From: Sitta carolinensis
Taxonomy: Eukaryota > Chordata > Aves > Passeriformes > Sittidae
NCBI GenBank assembly: GCA_032173965.1
Contig: CM063284.1
Location: 104,532,410-104,596,409, forward strand
Direction of reading: 5' to 3'
Length of the DNA: 64,000 bases
Shown: in pieces, positions 23,170 through 38,300 of the stretch
Numbering within the stretch: position 1 is the stretch's first letter
Layout: each line of letters begins with the position of its first letter
Notes under the pieces: generated by a model
What the model was told of the DNA's origin: nothing
Databases searched by the model: none
What the model saw: only the letters and a program-made list of their open reading frames with translations
Position numbers and translations under genes: made by a program

Positions 23170-26100
23170 AACTGGCACCTTGGAGAAGAAAGAGAATTGC
23201 TGAGTTAGACCAACATGGACTCTAGGACTGGTACCATGCAGTAAAGGAGCTTTTATGAGGATTTGCAAGATAAGAGTAAGAAATCTACATAAAATTGTAA
23301 TTCCAAAATAACAGGTCAATATAAAGCTTAGGATTCCAGGTGAAATCTTGTAAAGCATGCCAAGCTTGTATTAAAGAGGTAGCCTGCATTACTAACCTTT
23401 AAAATATTTAATGAACTTTTCACTTGAAAACTTGACCTATGATGAAGATTCTCTTTAATTTGAGAGGCCTGAGCTAATTTCTGAGTTATTTTATCTTCCC
23501 AGTTTTTGTTTGCAATATGCTTAGTGAGCATGATGCAAAATACTTAGCCATGTATAATGTAAAAGATCAGAAAGGCAATTCAGGCCTTCAGCTGTTGATT
23601 TTGAAGAACCATCTTTTACATGCTTATTACCTAGTAAGAGGCGGAGAGTCATGTGTGCTAAAACACTTATCTGGCTTGTTTACTCCATTTTTGGGAGCAT
23701 GATTGTAGGTGGAGAATGAAAATGGAGAGTTCAGAACCAGATGAGAAAAAGCAGTGATGATTTCAAAGCACTGCAATGAAGAATAGTATCTCAAATGTTG
23801 TCATGGTCTCTTGCCTTACCTAGCATGTTCTAAAACTCCTTTGTTGTGGCAGAGGTGGCTGTTAACTGAAGAAAAGCAGCAAATGCTGCAAACCACTGAT
23901 GGTGGCACTAGAGCCCTATCCCTCTGTGTCCTCCCCAGAAAGCTAATAAAGAACATCAAAAATAGATGTTATCAGGCCAGCAAGAATTAACAACATGCAG
24001 CAGATGGTAACACCTACCCTTTGCTACATACCTAATTTTAGCCCAGACTATTTACCAGCAAGTTGTGGCAAAGGTTGACGAATCCAGTGCCGAGGAGCGG
24101 GAAGCGAGTAGAGGCAGGAGGGAGCAGAGATGTTTTCTCTCACTTCTGGCCCTCTTTCAGAGTGTCATTTTAATCAGTGGTTTTGCACACCATGATTACC
24201 CTCAGTGAAATGAATGAAAGTGTTTCCTTCAGCCTCAAACTATCAACTGGTAAACTGCCTGTTGAAATCTATCTATGACATACCCAAAAAATGGAGCTGT
24301 ATTTCATGGCCGAAATTGAACTATATCCCTGCAGGTGTTATCATAGGAAATGCAATTACATTACGCAGTGCGTCTGTAGGGTGGGCACGTGTGCTTATGG
24401 ATGCACGTACGTATTTTTGCTCATCATATTTTGTCATTACCTCTTTGCTTTAATTGCTTTCCTTTCCTGACAATATCATCAGTCTGATTTAGAACAGTGC
24501 ATTGATGCATGTTGGATCTGTCATTCTTGTGATGGAATATCTAGACTGAGACCATGTATTCACCACAGGCTTAACTCAGGTTCCCATCTACATTTTAGTA
24601 CAAATCTCTCTGTCAGCAGCACACTTAAACTTTTCACCTGGGCTTATGTAAGCTCTGAACAAATGTTTGCTGGCCCAGTGAAGGCCAGCAGTTTAAAGTC
24701 AAGGTCACTGCTGGAGGGTGGCCCAACTCAGCAGTGCAGCCTGTCCAATACAGGGAATGGCTGAAAAGCACTAAGTGAGAAAGAAAGAATTCAGGATTTC
24801 TCCTCCTGGAATGAAGGATGCCAGGGTTATGATGGGTTATGGTTAACCCCGAATGAAGTCAGGGTTAGCAGACCCTGCATCAGATGTTTTTGATACCAGG
24901 TGGTCTGGTTTCTCAGCTGGAGCAGAAGCAGGTGTCACTGCTGGAGGTGTCCACCCCAGATGCCACAGCCCCCCAGCAAGGGACAACTGGCATTTAGCAG
25001 CCTTATCTCTGTGCCCCTTCTGCTCACTGTTCACCAAGAGCAGACCAGACCAACTTTGCAAGAGACTTGGCTCACGGGTGTGCACTCTCACATCCTACAG
25101 TGCACGGCTCTTTGCCTTGATGCTAAACAAGAGGCAGACTGGATTCCCTGTCCCAAGAGGTACCCTTTGATGTGCATTCTCTTGCTCAGTCCCTGCTAGG
25201 TCTTTTGGCCATAGGCTTAAATTTACCCATAAGTCCTTCTATGAAGATGCAGGGAGGGTCTGCAGATTTGAAGAGACCTGAAAATTTCTGAAAGAGGATG
25301 TAAGCAACAGGAGAATTTGCCCCAAAGCACTGGCAAACCTTCCTTTGCTATGCTTTTGAGAGGGTCATGTACAGATTTAATTTGTTTTTGTTAAATTGCC
25401 GTATCACAAGCTATGTTTCTTAGTGGGAAGTTCCGTACGCAAGATGTTTAAAATGTTTTTCTGTGGAATGTGGATGCTTTGTGTAAACAGCAGTTCAGTA
25501 AGAGACAAACTGCCCTGAGTTGCGCAAGGGAATAAAAATTACTTGAATCCCTGGTTCTGATGTACTGACTAACTACAGTGAGTTCTCTGTATTTTGTGCC
25601 TGGTTTGAAGTGCCTGAAAGTTATTGGTGTTTATATTTATTATTTAACAGGCTTCTCCTGGGAAGACAGCTCTGGCCTCTCTCCACTAGGTTTTTCGAGA
25701 ATAAAAAGCTCACAAACCTATTCATTTTGAAAGTTCTATTAGTGAAAAAAAGACCATTGAATTTCTTTAGAGTTTTCATATTTAAAGTTTAAAAAAATCA
25801 TTCATAAGGAATCAGTTTTCTTTATAGAAATTCTGCCAATTTCAGAGGTACAAGCATTAAATTCGCATATGGGATGCAAATAGCTTTTTGTTAGTAGTCA
25901 AAATGTGAAATGATGATTATATAATTTAGGTAAAGTATATTTTGTTACCCTTGAGTGAACATAGTAACACTGCTCATTACGAAGTACACAAGAAACCCAG
26001 TGATGCCAGTGATTCTTACATAAATGCTAACCTATGTGAGCATTTAAGAAGGACAAGTGATTAATAAAGTAACCTAACTTTGTATACCAGGATTCCCATA

Positions 26101-29100
26101 GCTTCAATATCTCTTCAGCTTGTATTTTTCAGAACACCAAGCAAAATTGTTTGCTGGGAAAATACTGCTGTTATGATGGAGCACCTTTTTTCTTGTTAGC
26201 TAATACAAATAGTAGAGGAGAGAAAACAACCCTGACTTTAAGGTTTCTTATTCCCATACCCCTTTACTTGATCAAGGTAAGGATCTCAAGAAGTTGATAA
26301 CTTCTAATAAATGCTATATAAAAATCCAGAGAACTTATGGTATTTGACTGCATAGCAAATAAAGATGCATTTTTGCCTTTATCCAGCTGACTACACCAAC
26401 TTTGGGCAATGAGCAGTGAGCCAGAGTCTGATTCACTTCCTCAAACTGCAACAGGCCTTAAAAAGAGACTTTCTAGCACTAATAGTGTTGAAATTAAACT
26501 TTCAGAGGACTCATTCAAGTTTTAAGTTTGAATATCTTGACACACAAGAGGCAAATGCCCTTTCTCTGAAGGACTTTATTCTGCAGCATACTCAGGAACT
26601 CGCAACAGCCTTGAGTTAATTGAATGCAGTCTACGAGAGAAGTGTAATGTAGCATCCAGACACAATACAATATATTCAAGTATTTGTCCATATGTAAGTA
26701 GTTAATTGATTGTGTTGCTATGAAGCACATTTCAAGGTTATTGTATTATCTTTAGCACAAAGCTGCAAAATTACAAAATCATACAGGTTGCAAAATACAT
26801 TTAAGGGCAAGGTAGGCTTAACTACTATGCTGGGAGTGACAATTAATTATTTTTCCTGTCTTTATCTTGTGTATCCTTCACAGCTCAGGGACATCATCTG
26901 GTGCTTGGTAAAATCCTAGTTCCATTTAGATTTTCTGCTAGGAGGATTGATGGTAAAAGAAATTATGTGTGCTTTCCAAGGGCACACATTCATGTTAAAT
27001 ATTGTTCACATTTGGAGTCTTGATTCTTGACCAGTCCCAGTCATTCATGTATTATACTTTAAGCCTCTCAATAATATGTAGATGTTTTAAAAGCATATGA
27101 AAATCCTATACAGGGCTTAGCCTTTCTGTCCTCTCTTTCTAAACCTTTTAAGCGCTTTTCTACATGACCATGAAGTCCAGAAACTTACCTAAAAACTGAA
27201 ATTTTCCTGGAAATCTTTATTCAAGAGTCTGGGGAAGTGCTTATATTTCCAGAATTTTAATGAGACTGTGAAATTTGGATTTTCTTTTTTCTTCTATCCA
27301 AGCATCCATCTGGACCTTGTGAAGCTCATGTGAAGACAGATTTGAAAGTAACACTCCATCTGATGTTACCTTTCTTTAGGTGAAAAAACCCCACAAAAAC
27401 CCCATAACAAACTGGAGGGGTCTTACTGAGCTAGAAATACTGTATTTTTGGACTGGATTTCCTATCTTTTCTCTTGTTCACCATCAGTGCAGTTGCATTA
27501 AACGAGGAACAAGGTGGGGCAGCAGGCAGAGAGAGACAGGACCACAGGGTGTGTGGATACTCCACCAATCTCTTTCACTCTGTTGTTACAGTGGCGAGGA
27601 CGAGGTGAGGGGACCAAAGAGGAGATTTTTCTGTGTTCATGAAAAAACTAAACCTCATTAAAGACGTATGGCATTTCTAGTGACCAAGCAAATGACACAA
27701 TCTTTCTTTACCCTCATTCCTGTGCAAGCACAGATATGATTCAGAATGTCCTATTTGTGTGTGTGTAGTTGGCGGAAATGGCATCATGTAAATTTTACAA
27801 TTGTAGTTATAACTTAAAATGGTGAGGTAGCTACAAATATTGTCATCCAGTATTTGACACCTTAATCCCTTGCTATATATGGCAGATAAAAATGTTTGTG
27901 AAACATCTCAAAAAGACGTTCTTTTTAACAAGTGACAGGCTGAATCTAGAACATAATGGCCAGAAGCTTTTCAGCAAATTAAATAGCATTATGTCCTTAG
28001 TATGAATGTTAGATAGGAAATACTTCCCAGGAACAACTATTTGAGGGTATTCCATTGGGGAAGTAGAATTATTGTGAATTTTAAGGAGCTTTATGAAAGG
28101 AATTTCCACGCAGAAGAATTTCGATTACCTTGTCTATCTTATCTATTGATTAGGTGTAGTGTGTCTGCATAGAACAGAATATATATATGTATGTATAGAT
28201 GTACATATATATATTTCTGTGTATAACAAAATGAAATGCCTTCTGCATGTTCAGTTACGGAGTCTGTGTCAGCTAATCTCCTTGAGATTGCCAATGCCAT
28301 AGTTTCCTCAATACTTTAAAAAAGAATATGGATTGCATGCTACTGTATGTGTTCCTAGATTTCTCCTTTGAATTTGATAGGAAGTTATGAGTATTCATGT
28401 CAGTGCTGAGACCCTAAAGCACTGTACACGTGCTAAAAAAAACTACCTCAGACCTAATGAGACAGGAAATTGAGATGCTGAAATAGAGTAATAAAGGAAG
28501 AAAAACATTGATGCTTGCATGATCCTGGAAAATGACTGTTATGTTTTTTTACAGAAATTAAAATAATTTTGGCGAGGATTTACTACTGAAGAAAAGTAGA
28601 CATGGGATTATACCTAGGGTAAAAGAGCAAAACCAAAGCATCCTGTCAGACAAAAAGCCTTTGGAAGAGAAAAGACACCAATCAAGATACAAATTGAGTT
28701 TTTAAAGTATTTTTAATTAAAATGTTTAATTTAATATGGACAATAATACAAGAGAATTATATCTGAACTTCATGTTGATTACCTGTAGGAGAGTTTCTAG
28801 ATGCTGCTTAAGGAGTTATGATTTATATTATCCAAAATTAACACAGCTATAAAGATGACTATCCGTTAGCAGTTTTAAGAAGGCGTCTACCATTTTGGTG
28901 CCTAAGCATCATTTCCTCTTTTTATCTGGTGTAAAAAACAACAACCAAGGACCTGTGGAGAGTTCTCATTTTTTAAGGGTGTTCTGGTCCAAACTGCTTG
29001 ACACAGCCACCTGCAGTAATTGCCCAGCATGGCTATTCATTAACCATTTGTTGAATTTTGTTTCCATGACAACTTCTTATATTATACGATCTCAGAAACT

Positions 29101-29300
29101 CAGTAGAATTCAGACATCGACTTAAAGCACCTTAATGTTTCTCTGAGTTGCATCTCTTGTTTCCTTGGCAACTTCCTCTCATGTCACCCTAGGATATTTC
29201 GAGGCACCCAAGATAAATTTCATCGCATTGATCTTTTTAATGAATTTACTCTGACCTGCAGTATACACATTGTACCAAACTTAAAATATTAGATGACAGA
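23170..29300. other. Intergenic DNA, no gene seen
   Basis: This is mostly unique AT-rich DNA. A G+C-richer block at about 24690-25200 holds overlapping open frames on both strands (up to 105 codons), with no recognisable domain. A TA-rich microsatellite lies at 28179-28215. No CR1 or LTR was recognised with confidence. Confidence 0.6.
28179..28215. repeat. (AT)n-rich imperfect microsatellite
   Basis: ATATATATGTATGTATAG passes into ACATATATATAT. Confidence 0.85.
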
Positions 29301-32300
29301 ATCTTTATTGATTTCATTCAAATGCTGCTTCTCAGCCGAAATCCAATTACTTTGCCCCAGTGCGTACATTTTCCCCATTAAGGTTGCAAAAACAATGCTG
29401 TAAGGCGCTTTCTATACGTATGCAGACCAATCTGAAGATTAAAAACAACTTTGCATACCAAGGGCAATATTTCTGACAGAAACAAGGACACATTTTTGTT
29501 GCTCTGGAGTAGTGTGTGATTATTAAAATAAATTCTAATGAGAAAAGATAAATGCAGAGGAAATCTCAGGAAGCATTGGCACTTGCATTCTTTTTGGTAC
29601 ATTGCAAAGGCAGCAATTAAAGAAATCATAGCACAAAAAAATCACCCCAGATGCTAGATCCCATTCTTCAGCTCCAAAGAAAAAATCAGCTAACACTGGT
29701 TTCATGCTGGTCACGAAAGTAGACTCAATAGGTCTTCCCTCATTCTGCACGTGCTTTTTCTATCTTGGAGCAGTGTAAGAAGCTGAAACAAACAAGATGA
29801 ATCTGTTATCTTGATTCTAGACTCTTTCTCCAAAGTCCCCTAAGGAAAAAATGGCCAGTTCTGAGCAAATACTTAGCCTCTACTGTTAGATACTCTACTA
29901 CCCTCTACTGTGGGTAAACATTTTCATCTCCCACTTTTCTCCTTTCATATTGATTGGTCCCACAGCCTAAGGAAATGAAACCAAGATCTGTCATATATGA
30001 ATGGAAAAGTGGAAACCAGATCAGACCCTGAAAATTAATCTCTTCTGGAGATAAGAAAGGACTGAAAATCTAAGATCCTCACACCAGAGTCTTATCCTCA
30101 CCTTCATTATTGAATCCTACCATATTTGGTTTCTCTAGGGTAAACCCATATCTTATTTTTTCTAAATCTGGCCCACCTTCTTACATTGGCATCTGTTTTT
30201 TACTGACCTCAGCCCTGGTTTAGCATCTTCCCATTTTTCTCATAGCTTCCTTTTGCCAGGTTTACTGAGTATGTGTCACTCTAGAATAAAACTAGAACCA
30301 AACACAGACAGCACAATGACTTCTTCACAAGGGTGCAATAGCCCTTCTCATATGGCAAGGGCCACTTCCTCCTCTGTGTTACTGAGATGAGCTGGCTCAA
30401 GCAAGAGCAACTTTCTGAATGTGTCTGAATCTGAGGTTTTAATCTGCACCTGTTGGCCTTACCCAGGAAAGATGTCTGGGGTAGTCTCTTTTGGTGAAGA
30501 CCCTTTAAATCTTGATCCAGCGTGCTGCACATGAGATCCTAAGGAAGGGAAGAAGCAGTTGAGGACAAGGACCTTTTTTTTACTGCTGTGCAAATTGGCT
30601 GTCATGGTGTCAATAAACAACAGTATTTGTTTAAAAGAAATAAAATGTCTACTGACAAAGAGATGAATGAAGGATGTTTTAAGTGAGGAAAGTGAGATTT
30701 TACTGTTTTGTAGTTAAGCTCAATGTGAGAGGAAATTAACTACTTTAAGCTCTCATAAAGCCTAACAAACAGAGCCTTGTATCACATTAATGTTAATTGA
30801 CAGATGTGCAACACTTAAATATAAAGAGTTGAGACATACAGTTATATATAAAAACTAAGCAGCAATGGCTTCATAAGAGGTAACTGGAGATGATTAATTC
30901 ATACCTTTAAAAAAAAAAAAATAGTGAGCTGTTTGTCTTAGCCAGAACGATCATCCCTCTACTGGGTGTCTGCTGCTTTCTTACTTTTGCCTGGCAGGAA
31001 ATGATCCTTTGAAGACATAACGACTTGTCTAATTTTCTGCATGTTAGAAGTCTCATTAAGTATAATAAATTATTAATTCCAAAGAGATTATGGTGAAGAG
31101 AATTTGTTGGATCAGAGCTACAATGTTAAGGCCTCCTGCAAAAACACCAGTTTACTGGGACCTCTAGCTAGATAGCATGATAGCTTTGGGTAAGATAAAT
31201 AATAACATTTATAAGGACCAAATTATAGGATGTGTGTGTAATTCAGGCAAACCTAAAGTTCTGGGCAATTTGAATGCTATTAAACTTCCTTGTCTCTTGA
31301 GATAAATTATGTATTTTTAAAAAAGAATTGCACATGCTCTTTTCAAATTTCAAATGCACTTCATAGTGTTTTGTAGATGACTTGCACTGCCAAGACTTGC
31401 TGTTATGCAGAATGCACTTTAATTAAGATTTTAATGGATGTCTTATGTCGACATTCATGGTTGTATTATGCTGGTTTAGCCTAGTGGTAAAATACTAATA
31501 TTAAAATTTTAGTAGAAGCCGTTCTTTGAAAGTATTTTTTGTTCTTGCTGTTCTTGCTTTTCTCAGACTAATTGTTCTTTGATGCACAAATGTTTCAACG
31601 TTGTTTCTGTGGAAGTATCAATGCAGGATAGAGTGTGATGCCTTGAAGGGATTAAGACTAAGTTCAGGAAAGACTGTGAAAGTCTTTCCAGGGGTTTAAG
31701 TTGGTTTTGGGTTGTGCTGAAACAAATATTTTCGGATGCTTCTCTTCAATTCCATATTGATGTTAGTGCAATGGCAGATTCTTAGTAAGCTAAGGTATTT
31801 TGTCAAATATATAATGCCAACATGTGTCATTAGAAAGATTTTCCTGAATGAGATCATCCATTTGTTTTGTCATAGTGTATCTCTGAGCAAGCAATGCAAA
31901 TATTTGTGTGTTTGAAATAAAGGATATTTGTTGTACATATGGAATCAGTTTGAGATAATCTTACTACACCACTACTTTCAAATCATTGACAGAATTGTGG
32001 GATTTTTTACAAGCAGGAACAAAAGCAGAGGCTGATTTATTTACCCTGGAGACAACTAAAAATCCCACAAGGTTAGAGACAGTGTGTTGATCTGTACTTG
32101 TACTTCCAGTGTAAAGGAGAGTAAAATATACTGCCTTTGTCTGTTGCATTTTGTTTCATTCCTGACTTAAATTCAGAGGGATTGCCAGAAACAACAAAAT
32201 GCTGCCTGACACAGTGGTACCTCTTTTACAGCTGGGCATGTGGCAATGGCCTGAGGGTTACATCTGCTTTGCATATGAATTTGCACAGTATATTCATGAG

Positions 32301-35300
32301 AGCCTAATGTGAAGGGTTAGCCTTTATATATTTGTATGAATTATAAAGAAACTGCATAAAATATGTTTCAAAGGCTGCAGGGGAAAAGGGTATAAAATGG
32401 AAAACTGACACTTCTTATGTCCATCCTTTTCTTCATGAATTATTTAACATGCCTTCCACTGCCAATATCCATCAGGCTGAAATTCTTCAGGAAAAAAACC
32501 CCAAAAGCTAAAGCTTTGTTGGAAGACAAAGAACCTCACAAGTGAGATGATATTTGTTTGGAAACTGGAAGCTGAACATTTATCCACCTAGGTGAAAGCA
32601 ACATCACAGTAAAACAAGATGATTTTGGTGCCAGCAGCACTCTCAAGTATATGAAGGAGTTCTTGGAATCTCTTCCAAGACTGCTCAGCTAGCAAAGTAC
32701 AGCATTCACCCTAACTCCCTCTATTTTTTATTTCCTGAAATGAAGAAATGTTAACACAGTGAAGACTTCGGGGTGTAGTTTCTAGACCATGATTAGCCTC
32801 AGGACATCCAAGTTTTGGCTTCTGACATGCCTGCAAAACCAGATGGACTTTCCATCAAAAGTTCTTGTGGCAGAGGATTTTCCTCCTCTCCCCCTTACTT
32901 TGAAGAGCATGGTATGAGAAGGTGTGTTGAGGAAGAAGTGGCTGTGATCATTTCACATTATGTTCTTATCCCTTGGGGCTTCTGCAAAGATTTGCTTAGA
33001 GAACTTCCTGTTTCCCTGTGGCATCTCTTGTGATGTTCAGAATAGGCACGCGGGATACCTCAAGGAAAGTATCCCTTGAGATGCTTTGACCAGGAAGCTT
33101 GACAACATCAAATCACTTCAGAGAATTTCAATTCAGAGGCAAAATAATGTAGACATGTCCCTTTTGTTTGGGGGGGTTTGGTTGATTGGTTGTAAACCAG
33201 GTCTTCAGCCCAGGGGAAAACCTCAGTTTGAGACCAGCATCCCCAACTCCAGGCCCATGTTGCCATGAGGCCTGAAGAAATACATATACTCATCACAACA
33301 GAGTCCTGCTGCCAGTGAGGGTGCACATGGTATTCCTTTGGAGAAGTCTATCTGAGTCTATTATAACCTTGTCAAATATTTGCCTTTCACTTTGAAGTAT
33401 TACATGGCTGTTGTCAGTCAAAGTCACTCTTTTTCTTTTTATTTTTCTTTTTTTTTTTTTTTTTTTTTTTCTTTTTACAAGGGGTTCAAGCTGTACCAGA
33501 GCTTCTTTCCTGTGGAGAAATTTACCTCTGTCTAAAACACCCATATTGTTGCAGTGCTAAAGGTAAAGCCTTAGCAATTTAAGCAGGAAAGTGCCTCATA
33601 ATTTCGAACAGACACTAAATCTGGTGAGAACCAGGGGGCTTGGGTTATGGATGTGTGACCCAATAGATGGTGAAAATCCATTTTGATTCATCTACTTGTA
33701 AGGGTTTTTACATCACATTTTCAACTCAGATGTTCTTTTTTAGAAGACAGAAAAGCTCTTCATCTTGTAAGCTAGTGATATACCATTATTGAATGAATGT
33801 GAGTTCTATTTATGTTTGACTGAAGTGCTTTTGTCGTGGTCTGATCAATCCTTCCTGAGGCTCACAGAAGCCTTGCAGCTGGCTTTGCTGAACTTTGCAC
33901 TGTCTTTACTGTATGATTGTGGTTTGTAAGGGAAGGCTCCAGAAGGCTTTGCTTACCTTAGATATTATTCCCCCATTTAGATAGCCCAGGAGTTATGAAT
34001 ACACATGACTGTAATATCATATTTCCAAACACTTGTGAAGGTTATTACTTATTAGAGGCAGGGTAATAGGACAATTTTTTATACTATAACTAGCAAAACG
34101 GTTGAAATTGAGTGCCATATTTTTGCCAATACTTTTGACAGATATTGCTGTGCTTCCTATACTTCTTATTGCACAAAATAGCAGCGTGTAAAATGATGGA
34201 GAGTATAGTCTAGTGACTCCAAATGAATATTTGCTCAGTCTGGGACTTTAATCAGTGTAAAAAATATGAGGTATTTATACTGAAAGGTTTCAACTAACAC
34301 CTGATTTTTGTCTGTTTCTATTCCGTGATTGTATTTGGAAATTATCTATCATCTTTGAGACAATTAAAAGAGTATAGAAATGAAATTCTGTTGCAGTGGG
34401 TGGTAGCCTGGTGCTGCATTTTCCCTTCTCATGTGTCTAAGAGCCCCATGTTTAACTTGCAGGAATATTTTTTCATTTGTCTGTTTGAGGCAGATGTTGA
34501 TGTGTAACTAATATCACTGAAAGATATGAATGCATTTCCATAATTAGTGTCTTGTGAGGGTAGATTTGGATTTAATGCGGGATTCAAGTCTTAAGTGTCT
34601 TGCAAATTGCAATATACTGATTAATACTACCCTCTCAACCAAAACTTTGTTTAACAGCCACCTGTTTCCAAAAGATCTAGAAATTCACAAGTGGAGTAGC
34701 CCAGCAGTTAAATCAGAAAAATAAATGAAGTTCGATGGGCACACTGAAATTTAACTATGCTTGTAAAGGATTATTAAAGCTGAGGTTGGTAAACATTTGG
34801 AAATAATTTTCAATATTTTTATTCAGGATGTATTCAGCCATTAAAATTGGTCCTCTGGGTAACCTTTCATACAGCACTAATATTATTTTAAGTGGAAAAA
34901 CTGAATAATTAAATGACTTTAGGGCACAATATTTACCAGATGTAATCAAACAGAGTTTAAGAATGGAGAACAATCAAAATCTACTCTTCTGTATAACTGC
35001 TTCCTGCAGTAATCGCACAGTCTTCTAAAACTGAAATCAGAGTACGTGTGCTGAGCAGAGAAAGGTTGGCTTTCATTTGCCCTCCTTAATTAAATTCTCC
35101 ATGTGTACTATGCTGAATCCATAGTCACCCAGAAGCAGCAAACCTGGACAAGAAGAAAATAAGAACACTGTAATTTAATATAATTTCTTCTCTTTCTGTT
35201 GTGCTTGCCTTTGCCTTTGCCTTTGAAGTCCCATCTTACCCATTTCTTAGGGGAAAATCCAGCAGCGGTTATCAGAGGGTTACCACTTCTGAGAGAGGTA

Positions 35301-38300
35301 TGCAGGAGAAAGAAAAATGAATGTTAGTAGCCAGAGCTTGTTTGGTTTTTGCTATAGGAATGTCAGTAAAATGTCAGTAGCCTGTAAGCATGTAATTAAG
35401 CAGCTGCCCAGCTCTCTCACCCTTGCTTTTGCTATATATCTCTGTGTCTTGGTTTCTTTCTGGATTGGAGATTTATCTCACCTGATATTTCATGGGGTGA
35501 GAAGAAAGTCAAAAGAAAATTATTACAGAGATAGTGCCCTGCCGGGCAGTATCCAGTTGAAGTATTGATTAGGCTTGTGAGGTCTTCACCGGACCAGAAA
35601 TTCTTTGATGCTCAAGTTGGCTGCTGGTGTCTGGAACAACTTTTATCTGCAGCAGAAGACAACATAAATTTTTTTAACAAGGTTCTTGCAAATTGACCAG
35701 TCTTTGAAAGGGATGTCAGCAAAATTTAGCCATGTCCCTGGACCAGCACTAGGTGGTCTAAAGTGACTGAGTACGAAGGACCAAAATTTCAGAAGTAGAA
35801 ACATTAAGCACTTCCTGTTTTATTACAAGAGGTCTGAAAGCAAAGTCATAGGATTGCATTTAAAAATAGTTTTCTGAATGGAGCAAAGAAGCAAGCATGT
35901 TGTGTGCAGAAAGTCTGTAGTAATTGACTCAGACCTGTGATTCTCCCTAAGCAGTGACTAAGTTCAACATATTGGGGACTGCAGAGCAGTGATTGTCTTC
36001 TTCTTGCAGACAAATGGCCTCCTACACTTTATCTGATTGTCAAGAGAAAAAGAAGAGAAAGAATTGCAAGGGGAAATTACTATTGCTTGGATATGGAGAT
36101 TTTTGTGTCATTTCATGGACTGAACTTTGTTTATTGCTACACCATCTGTGCCCCTGTTGCTAACAATTGCCCATCAAAGTTCATGCGTGGTCACAGCTCT
36201 TTTGGACAGTGTGTCACCTCACTCTGTGGCATGCCTTCTTCTGGTTTGCAGTTGGTCAACTTTAATACAGCCCTGAGACAAATGTGAAGAGAGGGCATAC
36301 TTTTTGGTTTGTGTCTACTTTTGAAAGGGGCCAGGAAACTCAAGCAGGAAAGCTCTCCTGTCTGATTCTGCTTGCATCTCAGGATCCAGGCTTTGTCTCC
36401 ATATTACAGAGAAAATTCTCATCAGGGTCAAGACCATACCCCATCTTAAGCTGCTTTTCCTGATGAAAAAGGAAAAGTGCTTCAACAGCTTCTTGGATTT
36501 AAGTGGAAAATATTACCTTTTTTCATGTATAGTCTTAAATAACTACACGCAATTTTGGAGTATATATTTTAGAGTGCTGCCAAAAGAGTCACTCTATTGT
36601 ACTAAGTGAATGCAATGGCAAAGAACTAAAGCCTATCTCCTTGTGTTAGATAGGACTGCTATTGGCTAAAACCATTCCTGGCACTATCCTGTGTAACTGT
36701 GATGCACAGAGGGAACACAGCAACACACACAGAAAACAGGTGTCCAGACAGAGAGAAGAAAAGAACTCAAGTTGATTGAAACCTCAGCTATTTATCATTT
36801 TCAGGACACACTGACCAGGGATTGGGTAATGAGGTATCCACCTCTCCAATCCCACTGCTCAGGTGAGAAGTCCTTCACATCATATCTTTAACAAAGGAAT
36901 GCAAACTATTTTGTTTATCTTACAATTTCGTGAGAACACTGACTCCATCATACAGAAACAAATCGGAAGGCTTATTTTCAGGGACAACAATCCTGCATCT
37001 CTCCACACCATTGTTTAGTCTCTGAACTTCACCTTTGACACTTCCTCTCTGGTTCGCATACAAGTGCGAAGAAAAAATCACAAACCTAGTTGTTCTTAGG
37101 AATATATTGGGAATGTACTCTTTCCAAGTAAAATATTATGCACCCCTTCCCCCACCCCCTCCCTTTATATAAGACTTTCTTTGGCTTGTATATGATCAGC
37201 CAGTGGAACTTCATCCATAGGAAAAATAATAAATCTGCCAGGAAAGCTCATTAGTTTAATTTATTATGATTAAATACAAGGATTGTTCACTTCCCTGTTT
37301 CATCAAGGATTATAATCAAGATTTTAAATGTGGCCAGAAGGGACATTTCAGCTAGTGATTCAGTCTGTAAGACAGAAAGCAGGTCTTGTATAGGAAAACA
37401 TAGTTAAATATGCAAGCACAGTACGTCTGTGTGTGAATTTGAAATATAATTGCATAACGATCTCGACATTTAACATGAAACACTTCTAGGAGGGATTCAT
37501 TTGGGGATGGAGGTTGAATGCCATTATTTTTCCTCTCTTTAGTATTAAGTTTAACATATAACCTTTCAATGGAAATACGAGCAAAATAAACATCTAATTC
37601 TTTGTGACCCAAAACTGTCTGGACAGACAGGTGGGTTTCAGGGAAGATGGTTTTGTGTATTTCTTGAGTGACATATTTCCAAAGCAGATTAGTGTTTTAA
37701 GGGATCTTTCACACTGTGCTTCAACTAACTAACAATCATCTCTCCTAAAATTACTGCTTATAGAGCCTGTGACTCAGCATGTGTTTTCTCGCCATGACTC
37801 GTGAGAGAAATGGTTTATTGGTGGCTGAGGATTGTATCTTTCTTCCTTACTCTGCCTTTAACCATTCCCTGAACTTGCAGGTTGAATTCAGTCATGTTTT
37901 TGTCCTTTAATCCTCTTTTTTCTCTTCCTCTTTTCCTTTAAAGCTTTCCCAAAGTAATCCCCACCTCCCCTGTGTGTGTGGGAGCTGTCAGTGAGGCAGG
38001 TGTATGCCAAGGACTGGCGTTTCACCAATTGTTTGCATTTCTATAGCAAAACAGAGGAAAGACAGGAACTGCCAGAATGAATCAGACCTGTGGTTTCTCT
38101 AATCCACCATTCTCTGACATTAGACACATATTCCTCTGATCCACATGAATTCTCTGTGCTGTTCTCTTGTTTCTTCCTTCTTTTTGGAGGTAAATTTAGC
38201 ACAGTCTTTGGAAATATGGGAAAAAAAAAAAGATGTAGTAGCAGAATACAATAGAATTTCAGTTGAAGAAGAAATATATTTCTGGGCTGTTCCATTTTCG

